27,836 nt of DNA, from NCBI GenBank assembly GCA_051010055.1, contig JBPCVY010000291.1, forward strand, positions 1 to 27,836. Direction: 5' to 3'. Numbering within the stretch: position 1 is the first letter of the stretch; the number at the start of each line of letters is the position of its first letter. The position numbers and the translations under genes were made by a program. The stretch is from CAJQND01 sp051010055. Its GTDB lineage: Bacteria; Pseudomonadota; Alphaproteobacteria; Rhizobiales; CAJQND01. The notes beneath the pieces were generated by a model. It ran no database searches. It was given only the letters and a program-made list of their open reading frames with translations, and was not told the DNA's origin. Of this stretch, positions 1 through 7,555 are shown piece after piece.

Positions 1-185
1 ATACGATATGCTACACGTAGACTTGGGTACGGAGAGAAAAAGAAAAGGGAGGAAACGAAGAATTGGAGATAGCAAGATGGCGCCATTTCTGCCGACGGCG
101 CACAATCATCTTGCCTGCCACAAGCCAAATGGGTTTCAATAGTTTCGGACTCTGACAAAAACCCGATTTTCCAAGGGAGGAAGAA
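1..185. other. Upstream region of the TRAP operon
   Basis: No conserved gene is visible. The stretch is purine-rich on the + strand around 31-70 and holds a perfect 10-bp palindrome, ATGGCGCCAT, at 77-86, which could be an operator. A 21-codon open frame runs 77-142 behind a GGAGA at 65-69, so a leader peptide is possible but unproven. The Shine-Dalgarno of the first real gene (GGGAGG, 175-180) closes the region. No convincing sigma-70 promoter was found; the true promoter may lie before the window. Confidence 0.4.
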
Positions 186-1163
186 TTGAAAACATTATCA
201 AAAGTCGTTGCAGCAACTGCACTTACGGCAAGCTGGGCCTCTGGCGCCTTGGCTGAAAAGTGGGATATGCCCATGGCTTATTCCGCCACTAACTTCCATT
301 CTGCCACCGGTGCTGAGTTTGCAAAATGCGTCACCACCGGCACAGGCGCTGAAATTGAAATCGTCACCCACCCGTCCGGTTCCCTGTTCAAGGGCGCAGA
401 CATCAAGCGCGCCGTGCAAACAGGCCAGGCGCAAATTGGCGAGCGCCTTCTCTCAGGCCACCAGAATGAAAATGCGGTGTTTGGCGTTGATTCCATCCCC
501 TTCCTGGCAACATCATTTGAAGATGCCGCAAAGCTTTGGAAGGCCGCCAAGCCGACAATGACTAAAATTCTGGACGCCCAGAATTTGGTACTGCTCTATT
601 CGGTTCCGTGGCCACCGCAAGGTCTTTACTTCAAAAAGGAAGTGAACTCGATTGCCGATATGGAGGGTGTGAAGTTCCGCTCTTATAACACGGCAACAGC
701 GCGCCTTGCCGAGCTGACAGGCATGCTGCCTGTGCAGATTGAAGCCGCTGAGATTTCGCAAGCTTTTGCCACCGGTGTGGCCGAAGCAATGATTTCTTCC
801 GGCGCCACCGGTTATGACCGCAAGGTTTGGGAAAGCCTGACCCATTTTTATGAGGTCGACGGTTGGCTGCCGCGCAACTCGGTTATGGTCAACAAAGATA
901 TTTGGAATGGCGTGAGCGACAAAAACAAAGCGGTCATTCAGGGATGCGCTGGCCTTGCCGAATATGCGGGCACATGGCGTGCGGTTGAATACACACAGTT
1001 CACTCTTAATGGTCTTCGCTCAGGCGGCATGAAGGTTGGGCCCGCCAACGATAATATGACCGGCGAACTGAAAGAGATCGGCGCAACAATGTCGAAGGAA
1101 TGGCTTGAAAAAGCCGGCCCTGATGGCGTGGCCATCATCGAAGCCTACAAGGCCATGAAATAA
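186..1163 (+). CDS. dctP: TRAP transporter solute-binding protein (DctP family)
   Basis: Periplasmic solute-binding subunit of a tripartite ATP-independent periplasmic (TRAP) transporter, which captures an organic anion, typically a carboxylate, for sodium-coupled uptake. The 325-residue product begins with a Sec signal peptide (Lys at 2 and 6, hydrophobic core about 7-20, likely cleavage after ALA at 21-23). The mature part has DctP-family length and the conserved arginine context VKFRSYN (Arg165), the usual carboxylate-binding position. The TTG start is chosen because GGGAGG lies 5 nt upstream and the signal peptide begins directly there. The small and large permease genes follow on the same strand, which makes the assignment secure. 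The exact substrate cannot be read from sequence; no catabolic gene is adjacent. Confidence 0.93.
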   Translation: MKTLSKVVAATALTASWASGALAEKWDMPMAYSATNFHSATGAEFAKCVTTGTGAEIEIVTHPSGSLFKGADIKRAVQTGQAQIGERLLSGHQNENAVFGVDSIPFLATSFEDAAKLWKAAKPTMTKILDAQNLVLLYSVPWPPQGLYFKKEVNSIADMEGVKFRSYNTATARLAELTGMLPVQIEAAEISQAFATGVAEAMISSGATGYDRKVWESLTHFYEVDGWLPRNSVMVNKDIWNGVSDKNKAVIQGCAGLAEYAGTWRAVEYTQFTLNGLRSGGMKVGPANDNMTGELKEIGATMSKEWLEKAGPDGVAIIEAYKAMK

Positions 1164-1178
1164 TCTGGCCCGGTTGCG

Positions 1179-1211
1179 GGGGAGGCCCATAGCGCCTCCC
1201 CGGTTGTTTTT
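1179..1211 (+). terminator. Intra-operon terminator-like hairpin
   Basis: A perfect 8-bp stem, GGGGAGGC (1179-1186) with GCCTCCCC (1194-1201), encloses a 7-nt loop and is followed by GGTTGTTTTT. It lies between the binding-protein and small-permease genes. It probably acts as a partial terminator or 3' mRNA stabiliser that gives more binding protein than permease, a common arrangement in uptake operons. Confidence 0.6.
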
Positions 1212-1241
1212 GGGGAATGGCTGCTTTTAGCGGGGGGCCAA

Positions 1242-1775
1242 ATGTCTACTCTACACTCTTTGCGGTCTTTTCTTGACCGCCTTTATGTTGCCAGCGGCAT
1301 TGCCGCGGCGCTTTTCCTTATCGCCATTCTGGTTTTGATCTTATTGCAAATGCTGGCCCGCTGGACCGGCGAGGTTTTTCCAGGTGCGCCCGATTATGCA
1401 GGCTATTGCATGGCAGCCGCCTCCTTTTTTGCTTTTGCCCATGCGCTGAACCGCGGCTCACACATTCGCGTTTCCATACTGCTAAATGCGGTGAGCCGGA
1501 AGGGGCGGCGCATTCTTGAAACCTGGTGCTTTGCCATCGGTTCGGCACTGGCTTGGTATTTCGTGTATTACGCCACAAAGACCGCCTATTGGTCGTGGAA
1601 GTTTGGCGACATCAGCCAGGGCCAGGACGCAACACCAATCTGGATACCTCAAATAGCCATGGTAGTTGGCTCGGTACTTTTCGCCATCGCCCTTACCGAC
1701 AACCTCTTCCACATGCTGTTCACCGGCGAAGACCGGATTGAAGCTGACGTGGTTGACCAGGAACACGGGGCGTAA
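1242..1775 (+). CDS. dctQ: TRAP transporter small permease (DctQ family)
   Basis: Small integral-membrane subunit of the TRAP transporter. The 177-residue protein shows four hydrophobic segments (about 15-38, 50-67, 90-112 and 133-156), the standard DctQ topology. The family motif region is visible around 40-80, where an aromatic and glycine-rich stretch precedes a HALNRGSHIRV segment; the RGxHIRV-like pattern is characteristic of DctQ proteins. The ATG start has a GGGGGG purine run 4 nt upstream. The gene sits 78 nt after the binding-protein gene, with the hairpin between them, and 5 nt before the large permease, so the two permeases are probably translated together. The C-terminal tail is acidic and cytoplasmic by prediction. 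Confidence 0.92.
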   Translation: MSTLHSLRSFLDRLYVASGIAAALFLIAILVLILLQMLARWTGEVFPGAPDYAGYCMAAASFFAFAHALNRGSHIRVSILLNAVSRKGRRILETWCFAIGSALAWYFVYYATKTAYWSWKFGDISQGQDATPIWIPQIAMVVGSVLFAIALTDNLFHMLFTGEDRIEADVVDQEHGA

Positions 1776-1780
1776 GCGTT

Positions 1781-3094
1781 ATGGCTGAAATTCAACTTAT
1801 TGGAATCTTCCTTTTCGTTCTGTTCCTGCTGCTTGGCACCGGTGTGTGGGTAGGGCTTGCGCTTTTGGGTGTTGCCTTCGTTGGCGTTGAACTTTTCACC
1901 TCCCGCCCGGCAGGCGATGCCATGATTACCACAATCTGGTCAGCGTCCTCATCGTGGACGCTCACCGCACTGCCACTGTTCATCTGGATGGGTGAAATTC
2001 TCTACCGCACGCGATTGTCGGAAGACATGTTCAAGGGCCTTTCGCCTTGGATGGCGCGGCTTCCAGGCGGGCTGGTGCATACCAATATTGTTGGCTGCAC
2101 GGTTTTTGCGGCCGTTTCGGGCTCATCTGCAGCAACGCTCACAACCGTTGGCAAAATGTCGATCCCCGAACTGCGCCGTCGGAACTATCCCGAACATCTG
2201 GTTATTGGCACTCTGGCGGGGGCAGCAACGCTGGGGCTCATGATCCCGCCATCTCTCACGCTCATCGTCTATGGGGTTAGTATAAACGAGTCCATAACCA
2301 AGCTGTTTATGGCCGGCATTCTGCCGGGGCTCGTTCTTGCCGCCATGTTTATGGGATATGTGGCGATTTACTCAAAGACCGCCAAGGACTTCAATCCAAC
2401 ACCGGAACCGGTCATGTCATTTTCCGAGAAGCTTCAGAATTCGAAGTTCCTCATCCCGGTTCTTCTGCTCATTATGGTTGTCATCGGCTCCATGTACACA
2501 GGCCTTGCAACCGCAACCGAGGCCGCTGCCTTTGGCGTGGTCGGCTCGCTCATATTGGCGGCAAGCCAAAAATCGCTCAACTGGAGCACATTTTCCGAGA
2601 GCCTCATGGGGGCAACGCGCACCTCCGCAATGATTGCGCTCATTCTGGCGGGCGCTGCGTTTTTGTCACTGTCCATGGGCTTTACCGGCCTGCCGCGCGG
2701 GCTTGCAGATTTGATTGCCCGTCTTGAACTCAGCCGTTTTGAGCTGCTTATGGCGCTGCTTGTCTTCTACATCATTTTGGGGTGTTTCCTGGACGGCATT
2801 TCATCGGTTGTGCTCACGATGGCGGTTGTTGAACCGATGATCCGCCAGGCTGGCATTGATGTCATCTGGTTCGGCATTTTCATCGTTGTTGTCGTAGAAA
2901 TGGCGCAAATAACACCGCCCATCGGCTTTAACCTGTTCGTGCTTCAGGGCATGACCCGGCATGAAATGAGTTTCATTTCAAAAGCGGCGCTGCCCATGTT
3001 CGGGATAATGGTGCTGATGGTGTTCCTGCTTATCGCGTTTCCGGATCTGGCCACCTGGCTGCCGGAGAACATGCGTGTGAAAGCCGGCGGCTAA
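1781..3094 (+). CDS. dctM: TRAP transporter large permease (DctM family)
   Basis: Large integral-membrane subunit that forms the sodium-dependent transport pathway of the TRAP system. The 437-residue protein is hydrophobic throughout, with about 12 predicted membrane segments, normal for DctM. Recognisable family features include the SGSSAATLTTVG segment near 113-124 and the related GAATLGLMIPPSLTLIVYG segment near 146-164. A second half with EMAQITPPIGFNLFVLQG around 371-388 matches the internally duplicated ion-transporter fold. It starts 5 nt after the DctQ stop and is the last gene of the operon; a GC-rich hairpin follows 10 nt after the stop. Substrate unknown. Confidence 0.95.
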   Translation: MAEIQLIGIFLFVLFLLLGTGVWVGLALLGVAFVGVELFTSRPAGDAMITTIWSASSSWTLTALPLFIWMGEILYRTRLSEDMFKGLSPWMARLPGGLVHTNIVGCTVFAAVSGSSAATLTTVGKMSIPELRRRNYPEHLVIGTLAGAATLGLMIPPSLTLIVYGVSINESITKLFMAGILPGLVLAAMFMGYVAIYSKTAKDFNPTPEPVMSFSEKLQNSKFLIPVLLLIMVVIGSMYTGLATATEAAAFGVVGSLILAASQKSLNWSTFSESLMGATRTSAMIALILAGAAFLSLSMGFTGLPRGLADLIARLELSRFELLMALLVFYIILGCFLDGISSVVLTMAVVEPMIRQAGIDVIWFGIFIVVVVEMAQITPPIGFNLFVLQGMTRHEMSFISKAALPMFGIMVLMVFLLIAFPDLATWLPENMRVKAGG

Positions 3095-3126
3095 AAAAGC
3101 AAAGCCCGGCGCATGAAGCGCCGGGC
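3091..3126. terminator. Bidirectional terminator between TRAP operon and adhesin gene
   Basis: A 9-bp perfect stem, GCCCGGCGC (3104-3112) with GCGCCGGGC (3118-3126), has a 5-nt loop. On the minus strand it is followed by TTTGCTTTTTT, a good Rho-independent terminator for the adhesin transcript. On the plus strand the T-rich tail is weak, but the hairpin lies directly after the DctM stop and probably ends that operon too. Confidence 0.75.
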
Positions 3127-3130
3127 CATC

Positions 3131-3251
3131 TTATGTTTCAGTCACGCCAACTTTCGCGAGCAGCATACGCTGGAGGTTTTTCCACACGCGGGCCAAGTCC
3201 AAACCAAGTACCGACGACGTTGAACCCACGCTCATTTTCAACCCAATGCAT
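3131..3251 (-). other. Short open frames between adhesin stop and terminator
   Basis: Two overlapping short frames lie between the adhesin stop and its terminator. One (3138-3251, 37 codons) starts with an ATG that overlaps the adhesin stop as TAATG. The other (3131-3235, 34 codons, ATG start) is in the same frame as the adhesin and continues beyond its stop; it has clearly higher GC at third positions (about 65% against 42% for the first). Neither has a strong Shine-Dalgarno and neither resembles a family I know. They may be small coupled genes, a remnant of an older gene, or chance. Confidence 0.2.
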
Positions 3252-6178
3252 TACCACGAGAGTTGGGTTCCAATACGGCCTCCAAACGTACCATGTTTAA
3301 AGCCAACCGCCAGTCCAGCCGAAACCTGCCAATGGCTGGTAAGGCGCAGTGCTGCCGCTCCGGCCATACTGGTTTTGCCTTCGTAGTAACCAAGACCGCC
3401 AGTAATCGCTACTCTCCGGTCTCGCTCAACATAGGGCGCCTGGAGCGCCATGGCCAGCGCGATACCTTCGCGGTTTTTGGAGATATCCTTGGCGTTCTTC
3501 TTAATGTACTTCATGTTCATACTGGCAATTTTGTCCAACAGGCCGTCGCTCAAGTGACGCTCTTCAATAGACCCGTCAGCAATTTTATCCCCGGTGACGG
3601 CGCCATCTCTGATGTGTTCTGTGTCAATGCCGCCTGCTTTGACCTGCAAGCCGTTTGAACCAACCTCAATCGTTTTATTGTCCACATTCGCCTTGACACC
3701 GTCTTGATCAACGACGATTGAATTGTCGCCGGCCAACGCCTGCACTTTATTGTTTACGATCTCCATGCCGTTCCCGGCATTCACATCAAGAGCATTCGTT
3801 TGCTTGTTGAACACAAGCCCTTCACCAGCATTTCCAGCCGTAATGCCGCCACCGCCTATAACCGTCAGCTCATTGTTAGCATTGAGCTGAAGTGTTTTCG
3901 TATCGTAGCTCAGGTTAACTTTACCATTGCTATCAATGATCATAGGTTCGGCGGTAGCAACATCAAGCTTGTTCGTCGTGGAATTGAACGTCAGGCCATC
4001 GCCCGCGAGCTGACTGCCAAGATCGGGTACAATTGTGGTGGTATCTACGTAAAGCTCATTGGTAGTATCGTCTATTTTCACCGTTGTGCCGTCAACATTG
4101 ACGTCGATTTTTCCGCTTGCCGAGTCAACTGAAAGGCCTTTGCGAACCAGTGCATTTGACAAAGTGTTCCTGTTGTTGAGATCGCCGGCAATGTTATTCA
4201 CCACGCCGCCGGTGAGGCTGGTGATCGCAATATTGTCACCTGTGATCCTGTTCACAGTGTCCTGCGCATTGATCTGAAGACCGCCGTTAGTACCAAATTC
4301 AACGCCGCCAGGTTCAAGCTTCGCCTGAACTTTATCATTCACAATTTCAATGCCATCACCAGGATTGACATCAAGCTTGCCGGTGGCGCTGTTCAGCGTC
4401 AGGCCGGTGCCGTCAAGGTTGGAGGCAATGGTTGGGGTGATGTTGGAGGCAACAGAGGCGATATCCACATGAATGCCGCCGGAATCCACCGTGATGCCGG
4501 AACCGGCAACCGCAACAACCTCATCACCGGACAGCGCAAGCCCATCACCAGGATTGACATCAAGTTCTTCAGTACCGTTATTGAATGTCAGGCCTTTTCC
4601 TGCAAGGGCAGAGCCTACAGTGGGGATATGGACCCCGATCGTGCCGGCGACATTGGTGATAGTGGTACCATCAAGCTCGGAATGTTTCAGATTACCATTG
4701 GCATCAATGACAGCAATTTTATTGGACGTAATCTTGTTGGCGGCGGCATCGGGCACGTTGACCGCTTGGCCATCTTTGCCCAGCATGATCTGATTGGCTG
4801 CGGTCGTGGCGGCATTGTGGCCAATGACAACTGAATCTGCGTGAGCCGCTGTATTGGATTGACCAATGGCGAATGCACCGACGCCGGTCGCTTTGTTGAG
4901 CTGACCAAACGCGGCGGCGCCATTGGCCGTTGCCTCATTTTTCCAGCCAACCGCAACCGCGGCTCCAAGCCCATCAGTCTTGTTCTCAAAACCAAAGGCA
5001 GAATCTTGTAAACCTTTGACTTCATTATTTATGCCAACTGCAGTCGAATTTGCGTTGTGCGCCTTGTTTCTGACGCCCATAGCAGCCACGCCGCCTGCCA
5101 AACCCTTGGCATCAGTTGAATTGCTGACGCCCATTGCGACGCCGTCTTCAGCCCCATTGACATTGTTATTGGCACCCACTGCTACAGAGTTCACGCCGTC
5201 TGCAGTATTCTTGTAGCCAACAGCAGAAGCTTTTGTTCCGCTGGCCGAATTTTCAGGGCCAAGCGCAGAAGATTTGACACCTGCAGCCTTGGAGCCGACG
5301 ACAATCGCCACTGCATCCACATTGGTAGCTTCAGCTCCGTAGGCAATTGCCGTTGCATTATTTGCAGAAGCTTTGGTGCTTCCGCCGATGGCCGTCGTTT
5401 TATCTGCAGTGACGCCGGTACTGTTGGCATTCACGCCGATGGCAACATTATCATCACCGGTAATACTCTTGCCGGCATTAAGGCCTATGCCGGTGTTTTG
5501 TTTTCCAAAGCTGCCCATAAGCGCTTCTGTGCCAATGCCGACAGCATCAGATGCACCATTACTACCTACAGTGCCGTTTGGATGTGTATTTGTGCCCGTA
5601 CCCTTTGCATCTCGCAAAGCGTTATGGCCCATGGCAACCATCCGGTCGCCCCAAGCTTGGAAACCGGCCGCATGGCCAAAAAATGACGTAGACTCACCGT
5701 ACGATTGGCCCCCTGCCCAATGGCCGAGGCCTACTGCATGGGCGCCTACTGATTGAGCTAGAGCCCAGGTACCAACCCCCGTTTGGTCATACCCTATGGC
5801 AGCCCCACCTGCACGATGTCCGAAATAGGATGAATGGTTGGCAAAGCCCGCCCCATTACAGAAAGTTCCATAGTTACCAGCGTGCGGCCCCATAACGGTG
5901 GTGAAATTGAGGCTGGCAGGATCATTACAGACTGTTGCCGGTGCACCTGCTGGTCCGACCGCAATCCAGGTCTGCGCCCGGGCGGTTTCGGCGGTGCCAA
6001 GCGCAATGGCGCTGACGCCGAGCATGAGTGCTGCCATATGGGGAGCATAACTTGCGACAATGCCCTTGTACTTGGTAATTCGCCCGCCGCGCAGGTGAAG
6101 GTATTGTTGGTTTCCGGAATGTGTAACCGCCGCAATTCTGGACTCAGACACCTTGGATTTAGCCGAATTCACCCGCAT
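3251..6178 (-). CDS. YadA-like trimeric autotransporter adhesin
   Basis: Predicted outer-membrane trimeric autotransporter (type Vc) used for attachment. The 975-residue protein begins with an extended, basic signal region ending in a hydrophobic core (about 48-62) and a likely cleavage after ARA at 66-68. Residues about 115-470 form a YadA/Hia-type head of about 14-residue repeats with the A-x-G pattern (for example SVAVGANN, STAVGINN, GAFAIGQSN), preceded by Cys84 and Cys107. Residues about 480-850 are a beta-rich stalk with repeats such as LDVNPGDG at 539-546 and 602-609. After a linker (851-880) a short helix leads into the C-terminal YadA anchor (about 895-975), ending in Trp as outer-membrane barrels do. 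The start has AGGGG about 11 nt upstream. The gene stands alone between a terminator and a long non-coding region. Confident in family; ligand unknown. Confidence 0.92.
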   Translation of the reverse strand: MRVNSAKSKVSESRIAAVTHSGNQQYLHLRGGRITKYKGIVASYAPHMAALMLGVSAIALGTAETARAQTWIAVGPAGAPATVCNDPASLNFTTVMGPHAGNYGTFCNGAGFANHSSYFGHRAGGAAIGYDQTGVGTWALAQSVGAHAVGLGHWAGGQSYGESTSFFGHAAGFQAWGDRMVAMGHNALRDAKGTGTNTHPNGTVGSNGASDAVGIGTEALMGSFGKQNTGIGLNAGKSITGDDNVAIGVNANSTGVTADKTTAIGGSTKASANNATAIAYGAEATNVDAVAIVVGSKAAGVKSSALGPENSASGTKASAVGYKNTADGVNSVAVGANNNVNGAEDGVAMGVSNSTDAKGLAGGVAAMGVRNKAHNANSTAVGINNEVKGLQDSAFGFENKTDGLGAAVAVGWKNEATANGAAAFGQLNKATGVGAFAIGQSNTAAHADSVVIGHNAATTAANQIMLGKDGQAVNVPDAAANKITSNKIAVIDANGNLKHSELDGTTITNVAGTIGVHIPTVGSALAGKGLTFNNGTEELDVNPGDGLALSGDEVVAVAGSGITVDSGGIHVDIASVASNITPTIASNLDGTGLTLNSATGKLDVNPGDGIEIVNDKVQAKLEPGGVEFGTNGGLQINAQDTVNRITGDNIAITSLTGGVVNNIAGDLNNRNTLSNALVRKGLSVDSASGKIDVNVDGTTVKIDDTTNELYVDTTTIVPDLGSQLAGDGLTFNSTTNKLDVATAEPMIIDSNGKVNLSYDTKTLQLNANNELTVIGGGGITAGNAGEGLVFNKQTNALDVNAGNGMEIVNNKVQALAGDNSIVVDQDGVKANVDNKTIEVGSNGLQVKAGGIDTEHIRDGAVTGDKIADGSIEERHLSDGLLDKIASMNMKYIKKNAKDISKNREGIALAMALQAPYVERDRRVAITGGLGYYEGKTSMAGAAALRLTSHWQVSAGLAVGFKHGTFGGRIGTQLSW

Positions 6179-6260
6179 GAACTTTACAACCCCTTAAAAA
6201 TCTTTTTTTGGCTTCTGGCGCCTTTGAAAAATTCTCTTCGTCAAAAACAATCACCGGCCC

Positions 6261-6288
6261 GCTTGCGCACAGAACAGCGCGCGCAAGC
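6261..6288 (-). promoter_or_regulatory. Hairpin in the adhesin 5' leader
   Basis: A perfect 8-bp inverted repeat, GCTTGCGC (6261-6268) with GCGCAAGC (6281-6288), has a 12-nt loop and lies about 85 bp upstream of the adhesin start. If the adhesin promoter is further upstream it forms a stable mRNA leader hairpin; if not, it may be an operator. Confidence 0.4.
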
Positions 6289-6404
6289 CGCATTAAGCGT
6301 TACTCAATTTTTTTGCTCTGAGAGCTGATTCCCCTCGTCGCCGCTTTTCTTCAATCGCTCTAAATTTTTCCCGCGAATCGGTCATCCATCACTTCCAAAA
6401 CAAA

Positions 6405-6435
6405 CTTTCTGAAATTGCAGAAAGAGCTATTTTTT
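6405..6435 (+). terminator. Terminator-like hairpin in intergenic region
   Basis: CTTTCTG (6405-6411) and CAGAAAG (6418-6424) form a 7-bp stem with a 6-nt loop, followed by AGCTATTTTTT ending at 6435. It has terminator form on the plus strand but no upstream plus-strand gene is visible. It could end a small RNA or be a regulator site. Confidence 0.35.
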
Positions 6436-6701
6436 CCGCTTTAGATTCCCTTCCGATCAAAAAGATTCCCCACAACGCCGCATTTCGGCCATTGAACTCA
6501 ATTTCAACACACCCACTTCCCGCTTGTGCGATGGCCGCGAATTTTCACACAAAAGCTAAATCTAAAACGCCTAATTAACGATGTGCAAACTTTCCCACCA
6601 CGACTCTAGTGCAATTTTTTACCACTCCGCGTTCAATGCAGAGTTTTACATGTGTTTTTTTCCAAATTTTCCCATTGTGACAATTTTGCCACGGGCGTTC
6701 A

Positions 6702-6719
6702 CGAGAGTTTCGACTCTTG
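6702..6719. other. Hairpin with TTCG tetraloop
   Basis: CGAGAGT (6702-6708) and ACTCTTG (6713-6719) pair over seven positions with one G-T wobble and close on a TTCG loop, an exceptionally stable tetraloop in RNA. It lies about 200 bp before the GST start, in otherwise AT-rich DNA. Possible structured leader or small-RNA element. Confidence 0.35.
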
Positions 6720-6913
6720 CCGCACACCTGCAATCGGAAATTACATACAAATTTTCTTACTACTTTTTCGAGAGCGCTGTTTACAATCGTGTCTCCTCCT
6801 AAATGTTCAGAAGGAGCCAAACGGATTTTATTGAATGGATTTTTGCGCCCACATCCTCTCAAATGAAAAATGCATGAGCAAAAAACAATGGTCTGCATTT
6901 GTGGAGAGAACCG

Positions 6914-7543
6914 GTGAGCGAATACTCCCTTTATTGCTTCAAGGAATCAGGCAATGCCTACAAGGTTGCCTTAATGCTGGAACTGACCGGCACCCCATGG
7001 ACGCCCATTTGGGTTGATTTCTTTAATGGCGAAACCCGCGGCGAGGCCTACCGGGAGGGCGTCAACGAAATGGGAGAGGTGCCGGTTTTGGAAAATGCCG
7101 GGCTAAAGCTCACGCAAACCGGCGCTATCTTGCATTATCTGGCAGATGAAACTGGAAAGTTCGGCGGCAAGGACCGTGCTGAAAAGCTTGAAATCCTGCG
7201 CTGGATGTTTTTCGACAATCACAAGCTGACGAGCTACACCGCCACCTACCGGTTTATGACGAACTTCGTAGATGGCGCCGACAAGGCGGTGACGGATTTT
7301 CTGGCATCGCGCATGCACGGTGCCTTTAAAGTGCTCAACGGACACTTAGAAGGGCGCGCCTTCATTGCCGGCGATGAGCCAACCATCGCTGATTTTTCCG
7401 CCTGCGGTTACCTGTTCTACCCAGAAGAGTTTGGGGTTACGTGGCATAAGGCATATCCGGAAATCGGCACCTGGCTGGAACGCATCAGCACCCTGCCTGG
7501 CTGGCGCCATCCTTACGACATTCTCCCCGCATCGGCTGGATAG
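6914..7543 (+). CDS. Glutathione S-transferase family protein
   Basis: Predicted cytosolic glutathione S-transferase. From the GTG at 6914 the 209-residue product has an N-terminal thioredoxin-fold domain (about 1-80) with the glutathione-site motif EVPVLE and the following TQTGAILHYLAD helix, where the acidic and polar residues bind the gamma-glutamyl group. An all-helical C-terminal domain (about 88-205) contains the FIAGDEPTIADFSACGYLF N-capping region typical of GSTs. The GTG start is preferred over an upstream in-frame TTG (6899) because GGAGA lies 6 nt before it. It stands alone on the plus strand, convergent with the next gene. The substrate is unknown; such GSTs serve detoxification or stress roles. 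Confidence 0.88.
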   Translation: MSEYSLYCFKESGNAYKVALMLELTGTPWTPIWVDFFNGETRGEAYREGVNEMGEVPVLENAGLKLTQTGAILHYLADETGKFGGKDRAEKLEILRWMFFDNHKLTSYTATYRFMTNFVDGADKAVTDFLASRMHGAFKVLNGHLEGRAFIAGDEPTIADFSACGYLFYPEEFGVTWHKAYPEIGTWLERISTLPGWRHPYDILPASAG

Positions 7544-7555
7544 GGCGTTGATTTG

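Larger units (their letters stand above)
6179..6913. other. Long AT-rich intergenic region upstream of adhesin and GST genes
   Basis: About 735 bp separate the divergent adhesin and GST genes. No credible gene is present: the longest frame (6575-6898, minus) has no family resemblance and no ribosome site at its start. The DNA is clearly richer in A+T than the flanking genes and pyrimidine-rich on the plus strand. It holds at least three clear hairpins, listed separately, and must carry both divergent promoters. A small RNA or long adhesin 5' leader is possible. Confidence 0.5.

Noticed and set aside
6575..6898. 107-codon minus-strand open frame in the long intergenic region
   Set aside because: No ribosome site at the start, AT-rich codons unlike neighbouring genes and no domain signature; treated as non-coding.
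6873..7017. ATG-started frame overlapping the GST start
   Set aside because: Lies out of frame within a well-supported GST gene and lacks a ribosome site.
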